Shown here one piece after another: positions 27,367 to 37,190 of a stretch of 64,000 bases of DNA. The notes under the pieces were generated by a model. That model was not told the DNA's origin. It ran no database searches and saw only the letters and a program-made list of their open reading frames with translations. Made by a program: the position numbers and the translations under genes. Source of the DNA: Mycolicibacterium frederiksbergense (GTDB lineage: Bacteria > Actinomycetota > Actinomycetes > Mycobacteriales > Mycobacteriaceae); NCBI RefSeq assembly GCF_029893345.1, contig NZ_JARXVE010000005.1:372001-436000 (forward strand), written 5' to 3'. The first letter of the stretch is position 1. Each line of letters opens with the position of its first letter.

Positions 27367-28286
27367 TGGCCATGGATATGGACAGGATGCTGGCGAAGAT
27401 CAAGGACCGCCAGTGGGCACTGGCCGACATCGACTGGGACGCACCGGGTGCCGACACCATCACCGACGAGATGCGGCCCAAACTCAAGGCATTCATGGCC
27501 GACCTGTGCTGGATCGAGAACGTCGGTGCGCGGGGCTTCGCCGCATTGGCCAAGAAGGCGCCGACCCCGACCATCGCCGAGATCTACCGCTACTTCCACG
27601 CCGAAGAGCAGCGGCACGCCAATGCCGAACTGGCGCTGATGAAGCGGTGGGGCATGCTCGAAGACGGCGAGATGCCCGAACCGAACGTGAACATCCGGCT
27701 GGCCATCGAATGGCTGGACACCTTCTCCGACAACATGTCACTGTCCGTGCTCGGCACTGTCATCCCCATGCTCGAGGTGGCACTGGACGGCGCGTTGTTG
27801 AAGTTCCTGCTCGAAGAGGTTGACGACCCGGTATGCCACCAGGTGTTCGAGAAGATCAACAATGACGAATCCCGGCATATCGCGGTCGATTTCGAGGTAC
27901 TCGACATGATCGGGCACTCCAGCGCCCGACGGCTGGCGGTCGAGTTCGTCGGCAACGTGGCCTCTCCAGGAGTGATCATCGGAACCCTCATGTATGTGCC
28001 GCTGCTCAACCGGATGCGCAACAACATCGTCGACATGGGCCTGCAACCCGAGAAGCTGTACAAGGCGATGATGCGGTTCAAGGAGATCGGCGGTCGCGCG
28101 GAATACACCTGGCGGGTCCCGACGTATCAACTGCTCAAGCTGCACGGCCGGATGGTCACCAATCCACGCCACCCCTACCACTGGATCGCCAATCCCATGG
28201 TGTGGGCGTCCGATCGCTATCCGAAGGCCCTGCTGCGACCGATACCCAGCTGGTTCAAAGAGCTGACCCACGAGCCGGCGGCCTGA
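27366..28286 (+). CDS. Ferritin-like di-iron protein (putative oxygenase/hydroxylase)
   Basis: 306 residues. Two ExxH motifs in helical context mark a four-helix di-iron site: Glu81-x2-His84 in FHAEEQRHANAE and Glu168-x2-His171 in NNDESRHIAVDFE, with further acids (Glu in WIENVG, Glu in PMLEVAL) positioned to complete it. Similar mycobacterial proteins are listed as metal-dependent hydrolases or ferritin-like proteins without proven activity. Start ATG overlaps the SDR stop; the monooxygenase begins 2 bp after its stop. An oxygen-activating role with the neighbouring SDR and monooxygenase is inferred. Confidence 0.85.
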   Translation: MAMDMDRMLAKIKDRQWALADIDWDAPGADTITDEMRPKLKAFMADLCWIENVGARGFAALAKKAPTPTIAEIYRYFHAEEQRHANAELALMKRWGMLEDGEMPEPNVNIRLAIEWLDTFSDNMSLSVLGTVIPMLEVALDGALLKFLLEEVDDPVCHQVFEKINNDESRHIAVDFEVLDMIGHSSARRLAVEFVGNVASPGVIIGTLMYVPLLNRMRNNIVDMGLQPEKLYKAMMRFKEIGGRAEYTWRVPTYQLLKLHGRMVTNPRHPYHWIANPMVWASDRYPKALLRPIPSWFKELTHEPAA

Positions 28287-28288
28287 CA

Positions 28289-29809
28289 ATGGCGGTGCAT
28301 ACCTACGACACTCTCATCGTCGGCGCCGGATTCACCGGCATCGGCACGGCGATCAAGCTCATCGAGGCCGGTGTCGATGACTTCGTCATCCTGGACCGCT
28401 CGGACCGGGTCGGCGGGACCTGGCGCGACAACACCTATCCCGGTGCGGCATGCGATATCCCGTCGCTGCTGTATTCGTTCTCATTCGTCAAGAACCCGGA
28501 CTGGTCACGGGCCTACTCCCCGGCCGGCGAGATCCGCCGGCACATCGAGGACATGGTCGACTCCTTCGATCTGCGTCGGCGCATCCAATTCGGTGTCGAG
28601 GTCGACGGCCTGTCATTCGATGAAGCCGAGGGGGTCTGGACGGTCAAGACCACCGGCCGCTCAGGGCCTGATCGCTCCTCACGTCCGCGCCATTTTCGGG
28701 CCCGCACCGTGGTGCTGGCCTCCGGTCCCCTGCCGGACCACAAGTGGCCCGACATCCGCGGCCTGGACACCTACCAGGGGCACAAAATCCACAGCGCCGC
28801 CTGGGACCACGACTACGACTTCACCGGCAAGCGCGTCGCCGTGATCGGCACCGGCGCCAGTGCCGTACAGATCATCCCGGAACTGGTGAAGACAGCGGGC
28901 TTCGTCAAGGTCTTCCAGCGCACCCCCGGCTGGGTGATCCCGCGGCTGGATATCGCGACAACGCCGGCCGCACGGGCGCTGTTCGCGAAAGCACCTGCGG
29001 TGCAACAGCTTGCCCGGCAAGCGCTGTTCTGGGGTCACGAGGCCAGCGCCACGGCCCTGGTGTGGGACACCCCGCTGTCCGGTCTGGTTGCCCGCATCGG
29101 CAAGGCGCACCTGCGCCGTCAGGTCAAAGATCCGTGGCTACGCAGGCAACTCACCCCGGATTTCACCCCCGGATGCAAACGCATGCTGGTCTCCAGCGAC
29201 TATTACCCGGCACTGCAGCGCGACAACTGCAAGCTCATCGACTGGCCGATCGCCACGATGAGTCCGGTGGGCATCCGCACCAGCGACGGAATCGAACACC
29301 ATCTGGACGCCGTGGTGTTCGCCACCGGCTTCGATGTGCACCTGACCGGCCCGCCGTTCCCGGTCACCGGGCTCGGCGGCCGCGCGCTGGCCGACGAATG
29401 GTCCGGCGGCGCCCAGGCGTTCAAGAGCATCAACGCGCACGGCTACCCGAATCTGTTCTTCATGACCGGCCCCAACTCCGGGCCCGGACACAACTCGCTG
29501 CTGGTGTACGTCGAGGGCCAGATCGACTACGCCGTCACGGGCATCACCACGATCCTGCGCAACAATCTGCGTTACGCCGACGTGCGCCTGCAGGTGCAGC
29601 AGCGCTACAACACCAAACTGCAGCGGCGACTGACCAAGACCACCTGGATGACCGGCTGCAACAGCTGGTATCTGACCGCGGATGGCTTCAACGCCTCGAT
29701 GTACCCGGGGTTCGCGACCCAGTATCTTCGACAGATGCGGGATTTCCGATTCGGTGACTACGAAGCCGTGGCGCACGACGCGCCGGTTGCCATCAGCTCC
29801 TCGGCCTGA
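28289..29809 (+). CDS. FAD-dependent Baeyer-Villiger-type monooxygenase
   Basis: 506 residues from ATG 28289. N-terminal FAD site VGAGFTGIGTAIKL, then RVGGTWRDNTYPGAACDIPS, which is typical of class B flavoprotein monooxygenases. The Baeyer-Villiger fingerprint FxGxxxHxxxW(D) is present as YQGHKIHSAAWD (Tyr for Phe), immediately before the NADPH Rossmann motif VIGTGASAVQ. Later VVFATGFDVH matches the family ATG motif. It should insert oxygen into a ketone to give an ester or lactone; substrate unknown. The regulator gene overlaps its stop (TGATG). Confidence 0.93.
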   Translation: MAVHTYDTLIVGAGFTGIGTAIKLIEAGVDDFVILDRSDRVGGTWRDNTYPGAACDIPSLLYSFSFVKNPDWSRAYSPAGEIRRHIEDMVDSFDLRRRIQFGVEVDGLSFDEAEGVWTVKTTGRSGPDRSSRPRHFRARTVVLASGPLPDHKWPDIRGLDTYQGHKIHSAAWDHDYDFTGKRVAVIGTGASAVQIIPELVKTAGFVKVFQRTPGWVIPRLDIATTPAARALFAKAPAVQQLARQALFWGHEASATALVWDTPLSGLVARIGKAHLRRQVKDPWLRRQLTPDFTPGCKRMLVSSDYYPALQRDNCKLIDWPIATMSPVGIRTSDGIEHHLDAVVFATGFDVHLTGPPFPVTGLGGRALADEWSGGAQAFKSINAHGYPNLFFMTGPNSGPGHNSLLVYVEGQIDYAVTGITTILRNNLRYADVRLQVQQRYNTKLQRRLTKTTWMTGCNSWYLTADGFNASMYPGFATQYLRQMRDFRFGDYEAVAHDAPVAISSSA

Positions 29810-30732
29810 TGCCTGCCGCCAAACCGCCCCGGCAACCGGCCGGCGCGTTCTCGACCGTCCTGAGCAGCCTGCGCCGGGCGCCCCGGCAGATCCGGCGCAG
29901 CTCGCGGGACGTCGTCGAGACGGCGGTCTCCCAGCTGTTCGACGCGGCGGTACGGCCACAGGACACCGCCTCCTCCGGTGAGTACCGGATCGAGGAGCTG
30001 GCACAGCGGGCCGACACCACCATCCGCAACATCCGCGTGTACCGCGATCGCGGGTTGTTGCACCCGCCGCTGCGGGTCGGCCGGATCGCGCTGTTCAACG
30101 ACACTCACCTGACCCGGCTGCGACTCATCACCTCGATGCTGGATCGCGGGTACAACATCGCCCACGTCCACGAGATGTTGTCCGCGTGGGAGCAGGGTAA
30201 GGACATCGGCGACGTGCTCGGCCTGGAGAACGCCATTGCGGGCAGCTGGGCTACCGAAAAGTCGCAACGGATGCCGCTGGCCGATGCCAAGCGGCTCATC
30301 GATGACGCGGCCGCCTTCGACCGGCTGGTGGGCCTCGGGGTGATCCGGCTCGACACCGAACCCGCCAAGTCCGACGCGATCATCGTGCGGCCCAAGCTCA
30401 TTGAGGCATTCAACGCGATACGCCAGTACGGCGTGCCGATCGGCACCCTGATCGACATCCATGAACAGGTGGTGCCCCGCCTCGACGAGATCAGCTCGAT
30501 CCTGGTGCAGGCCGGCGTGGATCAGGTGGCCGAGAAGATCAAACCCGGCGAGTCACTGCCGGCCGATACCGAAGTGGCCGAACTGATCACGATGCTGGTC
30601 CAGTTCCGCACCCAGGCCGTCGCCGCGGTCAGCGCGACGCTCGCCTTCTCGATCGAATCGACCATCGAGTCGGTCGTCAGCCAGATGCTGACTGAATACA
30701 TCGAGAAGGACGCCACCGAACCCGGCCCCTGA
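29809..30732 (+). CDS. MerR-family transcriptional regulator
   Basis: 307 residues, long for MerR. After a basic N-terminal 50 residues, the winged helix reads YRIEELAQRADTTIRNIRVYRDRGLL, then GRIALFNDTHLTRLRLITSM (about 58-110), with a dimer helix following. The C-terminal about 180 residues have no metal-binding Cys cluster, so an organic effector is more likely than a metal. Last gene of the SDR operon, overlapping the monooxygenase by one base (TGATG). It probably controls the promoter at 26422-26462. The perfect palindrome at 30738-30797 follows its stop. Confidence 0.9.
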   Translation: MPAAKPPRQPAGAFSTVLSSLRRAPRQIRRSSRDVVETAVSQLFDAAVRPQDTASSGEYRIEELAQRADTTIRNIRVYRDRGLLHPPLRVGRIALFNDTHLTRLRLITSMLDRGYNIAHVHEMLSAWEQGKDIGDVLGLENAIAGSWATEKSQRMPLADAKRLIDDAAAFDRLVGLGVIRLDTEPAKSDAIIVRPKLIEAFNAIRQYGVPIGTLIDIHEQVVPRLDEISSILVQAGVDQVAEKIKPGESLPADTEVAELITMLVQFRTQAVAAVSATLAFSIESTIESVVSQMLTEYIEKDATEPGP

Positions 30733-30737
30733 ACCCG

Positions 30738-30797
30738 GCGAGCAGACGCAAATGTGCCCCAAATCCATGGATTTGGGGCACATTTGCGTCTGCTCGC
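30738..30797. repeat. Perfect 60-bp palindrome, GAGCAGACGCA repeat family copy 1 (also terminator)
   Basis: Every base of 30738-30767 pairs with 30797-30768, no loop, centre CCATGG. The outer arm GCGAGCAGACGCA is shared with the repeats at 43085 and 44148, while the inner arm (AATGTGCCCCAAATCC) is unique to this copy. It separates convergent MerR and guaA, so it can also end both transcripts. Confidence 0.9.
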
Positions 30798-30819
30798 GGG
30801 AGAGAGTAGCGGGAGGAAG

Positions 30820-32379
<1,560 letters not shown>

Positions 32380-32463
32380 CGCAACAGTCTAGTGGGCAGG
32401 TCAGCGCAGGCCCGAGGCACCGGAGTCGCGGCCGAAGTCGTCGTTAAACACCCTGCCTGTGCC

Positions 32464-33252
32464 GTGAGTACGCATGATGGAGGAGACGTCGGCGAAAGCG
32501 AGGACGCTGTGCTTGGCCTGCCCGAACAGATAACCGCATGCCTGTTCGATCTGGACGGCGTGCTGACCGACACGGCGAGCGTGCACAAGAAGGCCTGGAA
32601 AACGACGTTCGACGACTATCTGCGGCACCGGGCCGAGGCCACCGGGACACCGTTTGTCGCCTTCGACATCGACACCGACTACCTGCGCTATGTCGACGGC
32701 AAGCGACGCGACGACGGGGTCCGGTCGTTTTTGGCCAGCCGCGGCATCCACCTGCCCGAGGGCCGGCCCGACGACCCTGACGACGCCGACACCGTGCAAG
32801 GACTGGGCAACCGCAAGAACGCAATCTTCAACCAGACCCTGAGGCAGGAGGGGGTCGAGGTGTTCGACGGGTCGCGGCGCTATCTGCAGGCCGTGACCGA
32901 GGCCGGCCTGCACCGGGCGGTGGTGTCCTCCAGCGCCAACACCGCGGAGGTGCTCAAGATCACCGGGCTGGACGCCTTCATCGAACAGCGGGTGGACGGC
33001 GTGACCATGCGCGACGAAAACCTGGCGGGCAAACCGGCGCCGGACAGTTTCCTGCTGGCCGCGCACCTGCTCGGCGTCTCCCCCGCCCAGGCCACGGTGT
33101 TCGAGGACGCGCTGGCCGGGGTAGCCGCGGGACGAGCCGGACATTTCGGATTCGTGGTGGGCGTCGACCGGGTGGGGCAGGCCGAGGAGTTGCGCCGTGA
33201 CGGCGCCGACATCGTGGTCACCGATCTGGCCGAGCTGCTGGAGCCGCGATGA
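32464..33252 (+). CDS. Beta-phosphoglucomutase-family HAD hydrolase (Rv3400-like)
   Basis: 262 residues from GTG 32464, the same length as Rv3400; GTG 32509, preceded by GAGGA, is a plausible shorter start. HAD motif I is FDLDGVLTDTASVHKKAW with nucleophile and acid Asp; motif II is VVSSSANT; motif III Lys is in AGKPAPDSFLLAA; motif IV is VFEDALAGVAAGRAG. It should interconvert beta-glucose-1-phosphate and glucose-6-phosphate. The stop overlaps the GH65 start (ATGA), so a disaccharide phosphorylase and the mutase that consumes its sugar-1-phosphate product are co-translated. Confidence 0.93.
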   Translation: MSTHDGGDVGESEDAVLGLPEQITACLFDLDGVLTDTASVHKKAWKTTFDDYLRHRAEATGTPFVAFDIDTDYLRYVDGKRRDDGVRSFLASRGIHLPEGRPDDPDDADTVQGLGNRKNAIFNQTLRQEGVEVFDGSRRYLQAVTEAGLHRAVVSSSANTAEVLKITGLDAFIEQRVDGVTMRDENLAGKPAPDSFLLAAHLLGVSPAQATVFEDALAGVAAGRAGHFGFVVGVDRVGQAEELRRDGADIVVTDLAELLEPR

Positions 33253-35618
33253 TCACCCAGGACGCCTACCCGGTGGAGCCCTGGCAGGTTCGCGAAACCC
33301 GACTTGATCTCAACCTGCTGGCCCAGTCCGAATCGGTGTTCGCGCTGTCCAACGGTCACATCGGGCTGCGCGGCAACCTCGACGAGGGCGACCCGCACGG
33401 CCTGCCCGGGACCTACCTCGCCGGGTTCTACGAGGTGCACCCACTGCCCTACGCCGAAGCCGGGTACGGCTACCCCGAGGACGGCCAGACCGTGGTCGAC
33501 GTAACCAACGGCAAGCTGCTGCGACTGCTGGTCGACGATGAGCCGTTCGACGTTCGCTACGGCGAACTGCTCCAGCACGAGCGCACCCTGGATCTGCGGG
33601 CCGGGACCCTGAGCCGGCTCGCGCACTGGCGCTCACCGACCGGAAAACAAGTCATGGTGACCTCCACCCGCCTGGTGTCGTTTGCCCACCGCGGCGTCGC
33701 CGCCATCGAATACGTGGTCCAGGCGATGGACGAATTCGTCCGGGTGACAGTGCAATCCGAGCTCGTCACCAACGAAGACCAACCCGAGATATCCGATGAC
33801 CCGCGGGTCTCGGCGGTGCTGAGACACCCACTGGACGCGGTGCACCACGAGAACACCGAACGGGGCGCACTGCTGGTACACCGCACGCGCGGAAGTGGAT
33901 TGATGATGGCGGCCGCGATGGACCATGACGTCGAGGTTCCGGGGCGAGTCGAGGTCAGCACCGACGCCCGCGAGGATCTGGCCCGGACCACGGTCATCTG
34001 CGGATTGCGCCCCGGTCAGGAACTGCGCATCACCAAGTACCTCGCCTACGGATGGTCGAGCCTGCGGTCGCGTCCCGCCCTGCGCGATCAGGCGGCCGGC
34101 GCCATCACCGGTGCGCGCTACAGCGGTTGGCAGGGGTTGCTGGACTCCCAACGGGCCTATCTCGACGAATTCTGGGACTGCGCCGACGTCGAGGTCGAGG
34201 GTGACCCGGACTGTCAGCAGGCGGTGCGGTTCGGGTTGTTCCACGTGCTGCAGGCCAGCGCCCGCGCCGAGCGGCGCGCCATCGCGGGCAAGGGGCTGAC
34301 CGGCACCGGCTATGACGGTCACGCCTTCTGGGACACCGAGGGTTTCGTGCTTCCGGTGCTGACCTACACCAAGCCCCGGGCCGCCGCCGATGCGCTGCGG
34401 TGGCGGGCCTCCACGCTGGATCTGGCCCGCGACCGTGCCGCACAACTCGACCTGAAGGGCGCCAGTTTCCCGTGGCGCACCATCCGCGGGGAGGAATGCT
34501 CGGCCTACTGGCCGGCGGGCACCGCCGCATGGCACATCAATGCCGATATCGCCGCCGCGTTCGAACGCTATCGCGTTGTCACCGGCGATGATTCACTGGA
34601 ACTGGAGTGCGGGCTGGAGGTGCTGGTGGACACCGCCCGGTTGTGGATGTCGCTGGGACACCATGACCGTCATGGCGTGTGGCATCTGGACGGGGTGACC
34701 GGGCCCGATGAGTACACCGCGGTGAAACGCGACAATGTGTTCACCAACCTGATGGCCGCCCACAACCTGCGGGTGGCCGCCGAAGCGTGTGGCCGCCACC
34801 CGGAGGCGTCGTATCAGATGAACGTGACCACCGAGGAAACCGCGGCCTGGCGCGATGCCGCCGACGCCGTCCACATCCCATTCGATGAGGAGCTGGGGGT
34901 GCACCAGCAATGCGAGGGCTTCACCACGCTGGCCGAGTGGGACTTCTCCACCAGCACCTCCTATCCCCTGCTGCTGCATGCACCGTATGTGCGGCTGTAT
35001 CCGGCACAGGTACTCAAGCAGGCCGACCTGGTACTGGCCATGCAGTGGCAGAGCCACGCCTTCACCCCGCACCAGAAGGCCCGCAATGTCGACTACTACG
35101 AGCGGCGCACCACCCGGGATTCCTCGTTGTCGGCGTGCACCCAGGCGGTGATGTGCGCCGAGGTGGGGCACCTGGAGCTGGCCCACGATTACACCTATGA
35201 GGCCGCGCTGATCGATCTGCGGGATCTGCAGAACAACACTCGCGACGGCCTGCACATGGCGTCGCTGGCCGGTGCGTGGACCGCATTGGTGGCCGGTTTC
35301 GGCGGGCTGCGCGACGACGAGGGCGTCCTCGCGCTGGACCCGCACCTGCCCGACGGTATCTCGTGTCTACGTTTCCGATTGCGCTGGAAAGGATTCCGGG
35401 TGACCGTCGAGGCAAGTCACAATGAGGTCGCCTACACCCTGCGTGATGGGCCGGACGAATCCTTGACCATCCGCCACGCCGGCGACGACCTGGCACTCAA
35501 CACCCGAGTAACCACAACCGTCGCGGTGGTGCCTCGGCATCCACTGCTGCCGCCCCCGCCGCAGCCGCCCGGGCGGGAACCGGCCCACCGCCGGGCGGCC
35601 AGCCACGCCGAACGGTGA
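33249..35618 (+). CDS. Glycoside hydrolase family 65 disaccharide phosphorylase (Rv3401-like)
   Basis: 789 residues, usual for GH65 (maltose, trehalose or kojibiose phosphorylase). N-terminal beta-sandwich with ESVFALSNGHIGLRGNLDEG; (alpha/alpha)6 catalytic barrel with GKGLTGTGYDGHAFWDTEGF; the general acid is Glu488 in DGVTGPDEYTAVKRDN; phosphate-contact region HQKARNVDYYERRTTRDSSL. A phosphorolytic reaction giving beta-glucose-1-phosphate is supported by the coupled mutase gene. The specific disaccharide cannot be read from sequence; trehalose or maltose is likely in a mycobacterium. The gene ends 13 bp from the convergent TetR gene. Confidence 0.93.
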   Translation: MITQDAYPVEPWQVRETRLDLNLLAQSESVFALSNGHIGLRGNLDEGDPHGLPGTYLAGFYEVHPLPYAEAGYGYPEDGQTVVDVTNGKLLRLLVDDEPFDVRYGELLQHERTLDLRAGTLSRLAHWRSPTGKQVMVTSTRLVSFAHRGVAAIEYVVQAMDEFVRVTVQSELVTNEDQPEISDDPRVSAVLRHPLDAVHHENTERGALLVHRTRGSGLMMAAAMDHDVEVPGRVEVSTDAREDLARTTVICGLRPGQELRITKYLAYGWSSLRSRPALRDQAAGAITGARYSGWQGLLDSQRAYLDEFWDCADVEVEGDPDCQQAVRFGLFHVLQASARAERRAIAGKGLTGTGYDGHAFWDTEGFVLPVLTYTKPRAAADALRWRASTLDLARDRAAQLDLKGASFPWRTIRGEECSAYWPAGTAAWHINADIAAAFERYRVVTGDDSLELECGLEVLVDTARLWMSLGHHDRHGVWHLDGVTGPDEYTAVKRDNVFTNLMAAHNLRVAAEACGRHPEASYQMNVTTEETAAWRDAADAVHIPFDEELGVHQQCEGFTTLAEWDFSTSTSYPLLLHAPYVRLYPAQVLKQADLVLAMQWQSHAFTPHQKARNVDYYERRTTRDSSLSACTQAVMCAEVGHLELAHDYTYEAALIDLRDLQNNTRDGLHMASLAGAWTALVAGFGGLRDDEGVLALDPHLPDGISCLRFRLRWKGFRVTVEASHNEVAYTLRDGPDESLTIRHAGDDLALNTRVTTTVAVVPRHPLLPPPPQPPGREPAHRRAASHAER

Positions 35619-35631
35619 GAGCGGCGGCGGA

Positions 35632-36216
35632 CTAATCCGTGGCCGCGGCGCGGGGTTCGAGGATCCGGGCGATCTCGGCGCCGACCTCGCCGCGGACATC
35701 GTCGTCGCTCACCTCCTCCAAACCGGTCGCCGACCGCAGGAAGGGCTCGAATAGGCGCCAACCCAGTTGCAGAGCAACGGCGTTGGCAACGGCCAGCCGT
35801 GCGCTGCGCTCATCGTCGAAGCGCGGCAGAACCTGCCCGAGCAGCCTGGCGACTCCGGGAAACCGGGTCTGCAGTTGGCCGATCGGGTAACCGTCCAGCA
35901 GCGCCCTGGCCATCACGCGCATGTGCTGGTCCAGGTTCTGCTCGATCTCGTCGGCGGGGGCGTCGCCGTCCAGCATTGTGGTGAGCCGGCCACCGAGGTG
36001 CTCAAGCACCGCGCCGACCAGTTGCTCCTTGGTGCCGAAGTGCCGGTAGATCAGCCCGTGGTTGACCTTGGATCTGGCGGCGATGTCGCGGATCGAGGTG
36101 GCCGCCGGGCCGCGCTCGGCGAACAGTTCCGCCGCAGCCGACAGTGCGGCCGCCACCACCTCTTCCTTGCCGACGGGACCAGTCGCGGGCGTGGTGGGTG
36201 GCGTAGGTGTAGTCAC
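35632..36216 (-). CDS. TetR-family repressor (Rv3405c-like)
   Basis: 194 residues. DNA-binding helices: VVAAALSAAAELFAERGPAA, then TSIRDIAARSKVNHGLIYRHF (about 40-62), the standard TetR N-terminus; the ligand domain is unassigned. Start is GTG 36216 with a Pro/Thr-rich lead. It is divergent from the dioxygenase at 36290 across a perfect 28-bp palindrome. In M. tuberculosis the equivalent pair is Rv3405c/Rv3406, where loss of the repressor raises Rv3406 and gives resistance to carboxyquinoxaline DprE1 inhibitors. Confidence 0.93.
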   Translation of the reverse strand: MTTPTPPTTPATGPVGKEEVVAAALSAAAELFAERGPAATSIRDIAARSKVNHGLIYRHFGTKEQLVGAVLEHLGGRLTTMLDGDAPADEIEQNLDQHMRVMARALLDGYPIGQLQTRFPGVARLLGQVLPRFDDERSARLAVANAVALQLGWRLFEPFLRSATGLEEVSDDDVRGEVGAEIARILEPRAAATD

Positions 36217-36236
36217 GCGGTTACACTAGCCCACAT

Positions 36237-36264
36237 ACAACTGTAGTCAATTGACTACAGTTGT
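36237..36264. promoter_or_regulatory. Perfect 28-bp operator palindrome between TetR and dioxygenase
   Basis: Half-site ACAACTGTAGTCAA followed immediately by its exact reverse complement, centre AATT. It lies 21 bp from the TetR start and 26 bp from the dioxygenase start, so one dimer (or dimer pair) could repress both directions. Confidence 0.85.
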
Positions 36265-36289
36265 TCCTACCAGGGCAAAGGACAAGCCG

Positions 36290-37189
36290 ATGACTGCTTC
36301 CACCACCGCTCCCCTCACCGTCAAGAAGCTCGGCAGCCGCATCGGCGCCCGCATCGACGGCGTGCAGTTGGGTGGGCATCTCGATGAGGCCACGGTCGCC
36401 GAGATCCGGCGCGCACTGCTGCAGCACAAAGTGGTCTTCTTCGGCGGCCAGCATCACCTCACCGACGAGGAGCAGTACGCCTTCGCACGACTGATGGGCA
36501 AGCCCGTCGGTCATCACGCGCTCAAGCAGGAGGACGCCCCGCTCATCACCCCGCTCGACTCGGAGTACGCGAAGGCCACGCGGTGGCACACGGATGTGAC
36601 GTTCGTGCCGGACTATCCCGCCATCTCGATCCTGCGGGCTGTGACGCTGCCCGAATACGGCGGGTCCACCCTGTGGGCATCGACCGCGGCGGCCTACGAC
36701 GCGCTGCCAGAGCCCCTCAAGCACCTCACGGAAAACCTCTGGGCAGTGCACAGCAACCGCTTCGATTACGCGGCGGCAGCCGTTGCCGCACTCACCGAGG
36801 AACAGCAGCAGATGCGGGCCGCGTTCGAGAAACCGGATTTCCGCACCGAGCACCCCGTGGTGCGGGTGCATCCGGAGACCGGCGAGCGCACGCTGGTGGC
36901 CGGCGACTTCACCCGCGGCTTCGTCGGCCTGGACAGCCACGAATCCGACACCCTGCTGGAGTTGCTGCAGCGGCGAATCACGATGCCCGAAAACACGGTT
37001 CGCTGGAACTGGACACTCGGCGACGTAGCCATGTGGGACAACCGGGCCACCCAGCACCGCGCGGTCGACGACTATGACGACCAGCGCCGGGTGATGCACC
37101 GCGTGACGCTCACCGGGGACGTGCCCGTCGACATCCACGGGCAGCGCAGCCGTCCGCTCGCGGATGCCGCGCTGCTGCAGGCGGTCTGA
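36290..37189 (+). CDS. Fe(II)/2-oxoglutarate-dependent dioxygenase, alkyl sulfatase type (Rv3406-like)
   Basis: 299 residues from ATG 36290; the longer ORF begins with a TTG inside the operator. TauD/TfdA fold: GARIDGVQLGGHLDEATVAE near the N-terminus, iron ligands His100 and Asp102 in WHTDVTFVPDYP and the distal His256 in TQHRAVDDY; an Arg for 2-oxoglutarate is in RRVMHRVTLTGD. Rv3406 cleaves long-chain alkyl sulfates to aldehyde and sulfate and can oxidise some DprE1 inhibitors; the same reaction is expected here. Controlled by the divergent TetR. Confidence 0.93.
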   Translation: MTASTTAPLTVKKLGSRIGARIDGVQLGGHLDEATVAEIRRALLQHKVVFFGGQHHLTDEEQYAFARLMGKPVGHHALKQEDAPLITPLDSEYAKATRWHTDVTFVPDYPAISILRAVTLPEYGGSTLWASTAAAYDALPEPLKHLTENLWAVHSNRFDYAAAAVAALTEEQQQMRAAFEKPDFRTEHPVVRVHPETGERTLVAGDFTRGFVGLDSHESDTLLELLQRRITMPENTVRWNWTLGDVAMWDNRATQHRAVDDYDDQRRVMHRVTLTGDVPVDIHGQRSRPLADAALLQAV

Positions 37190-37190
37190 C

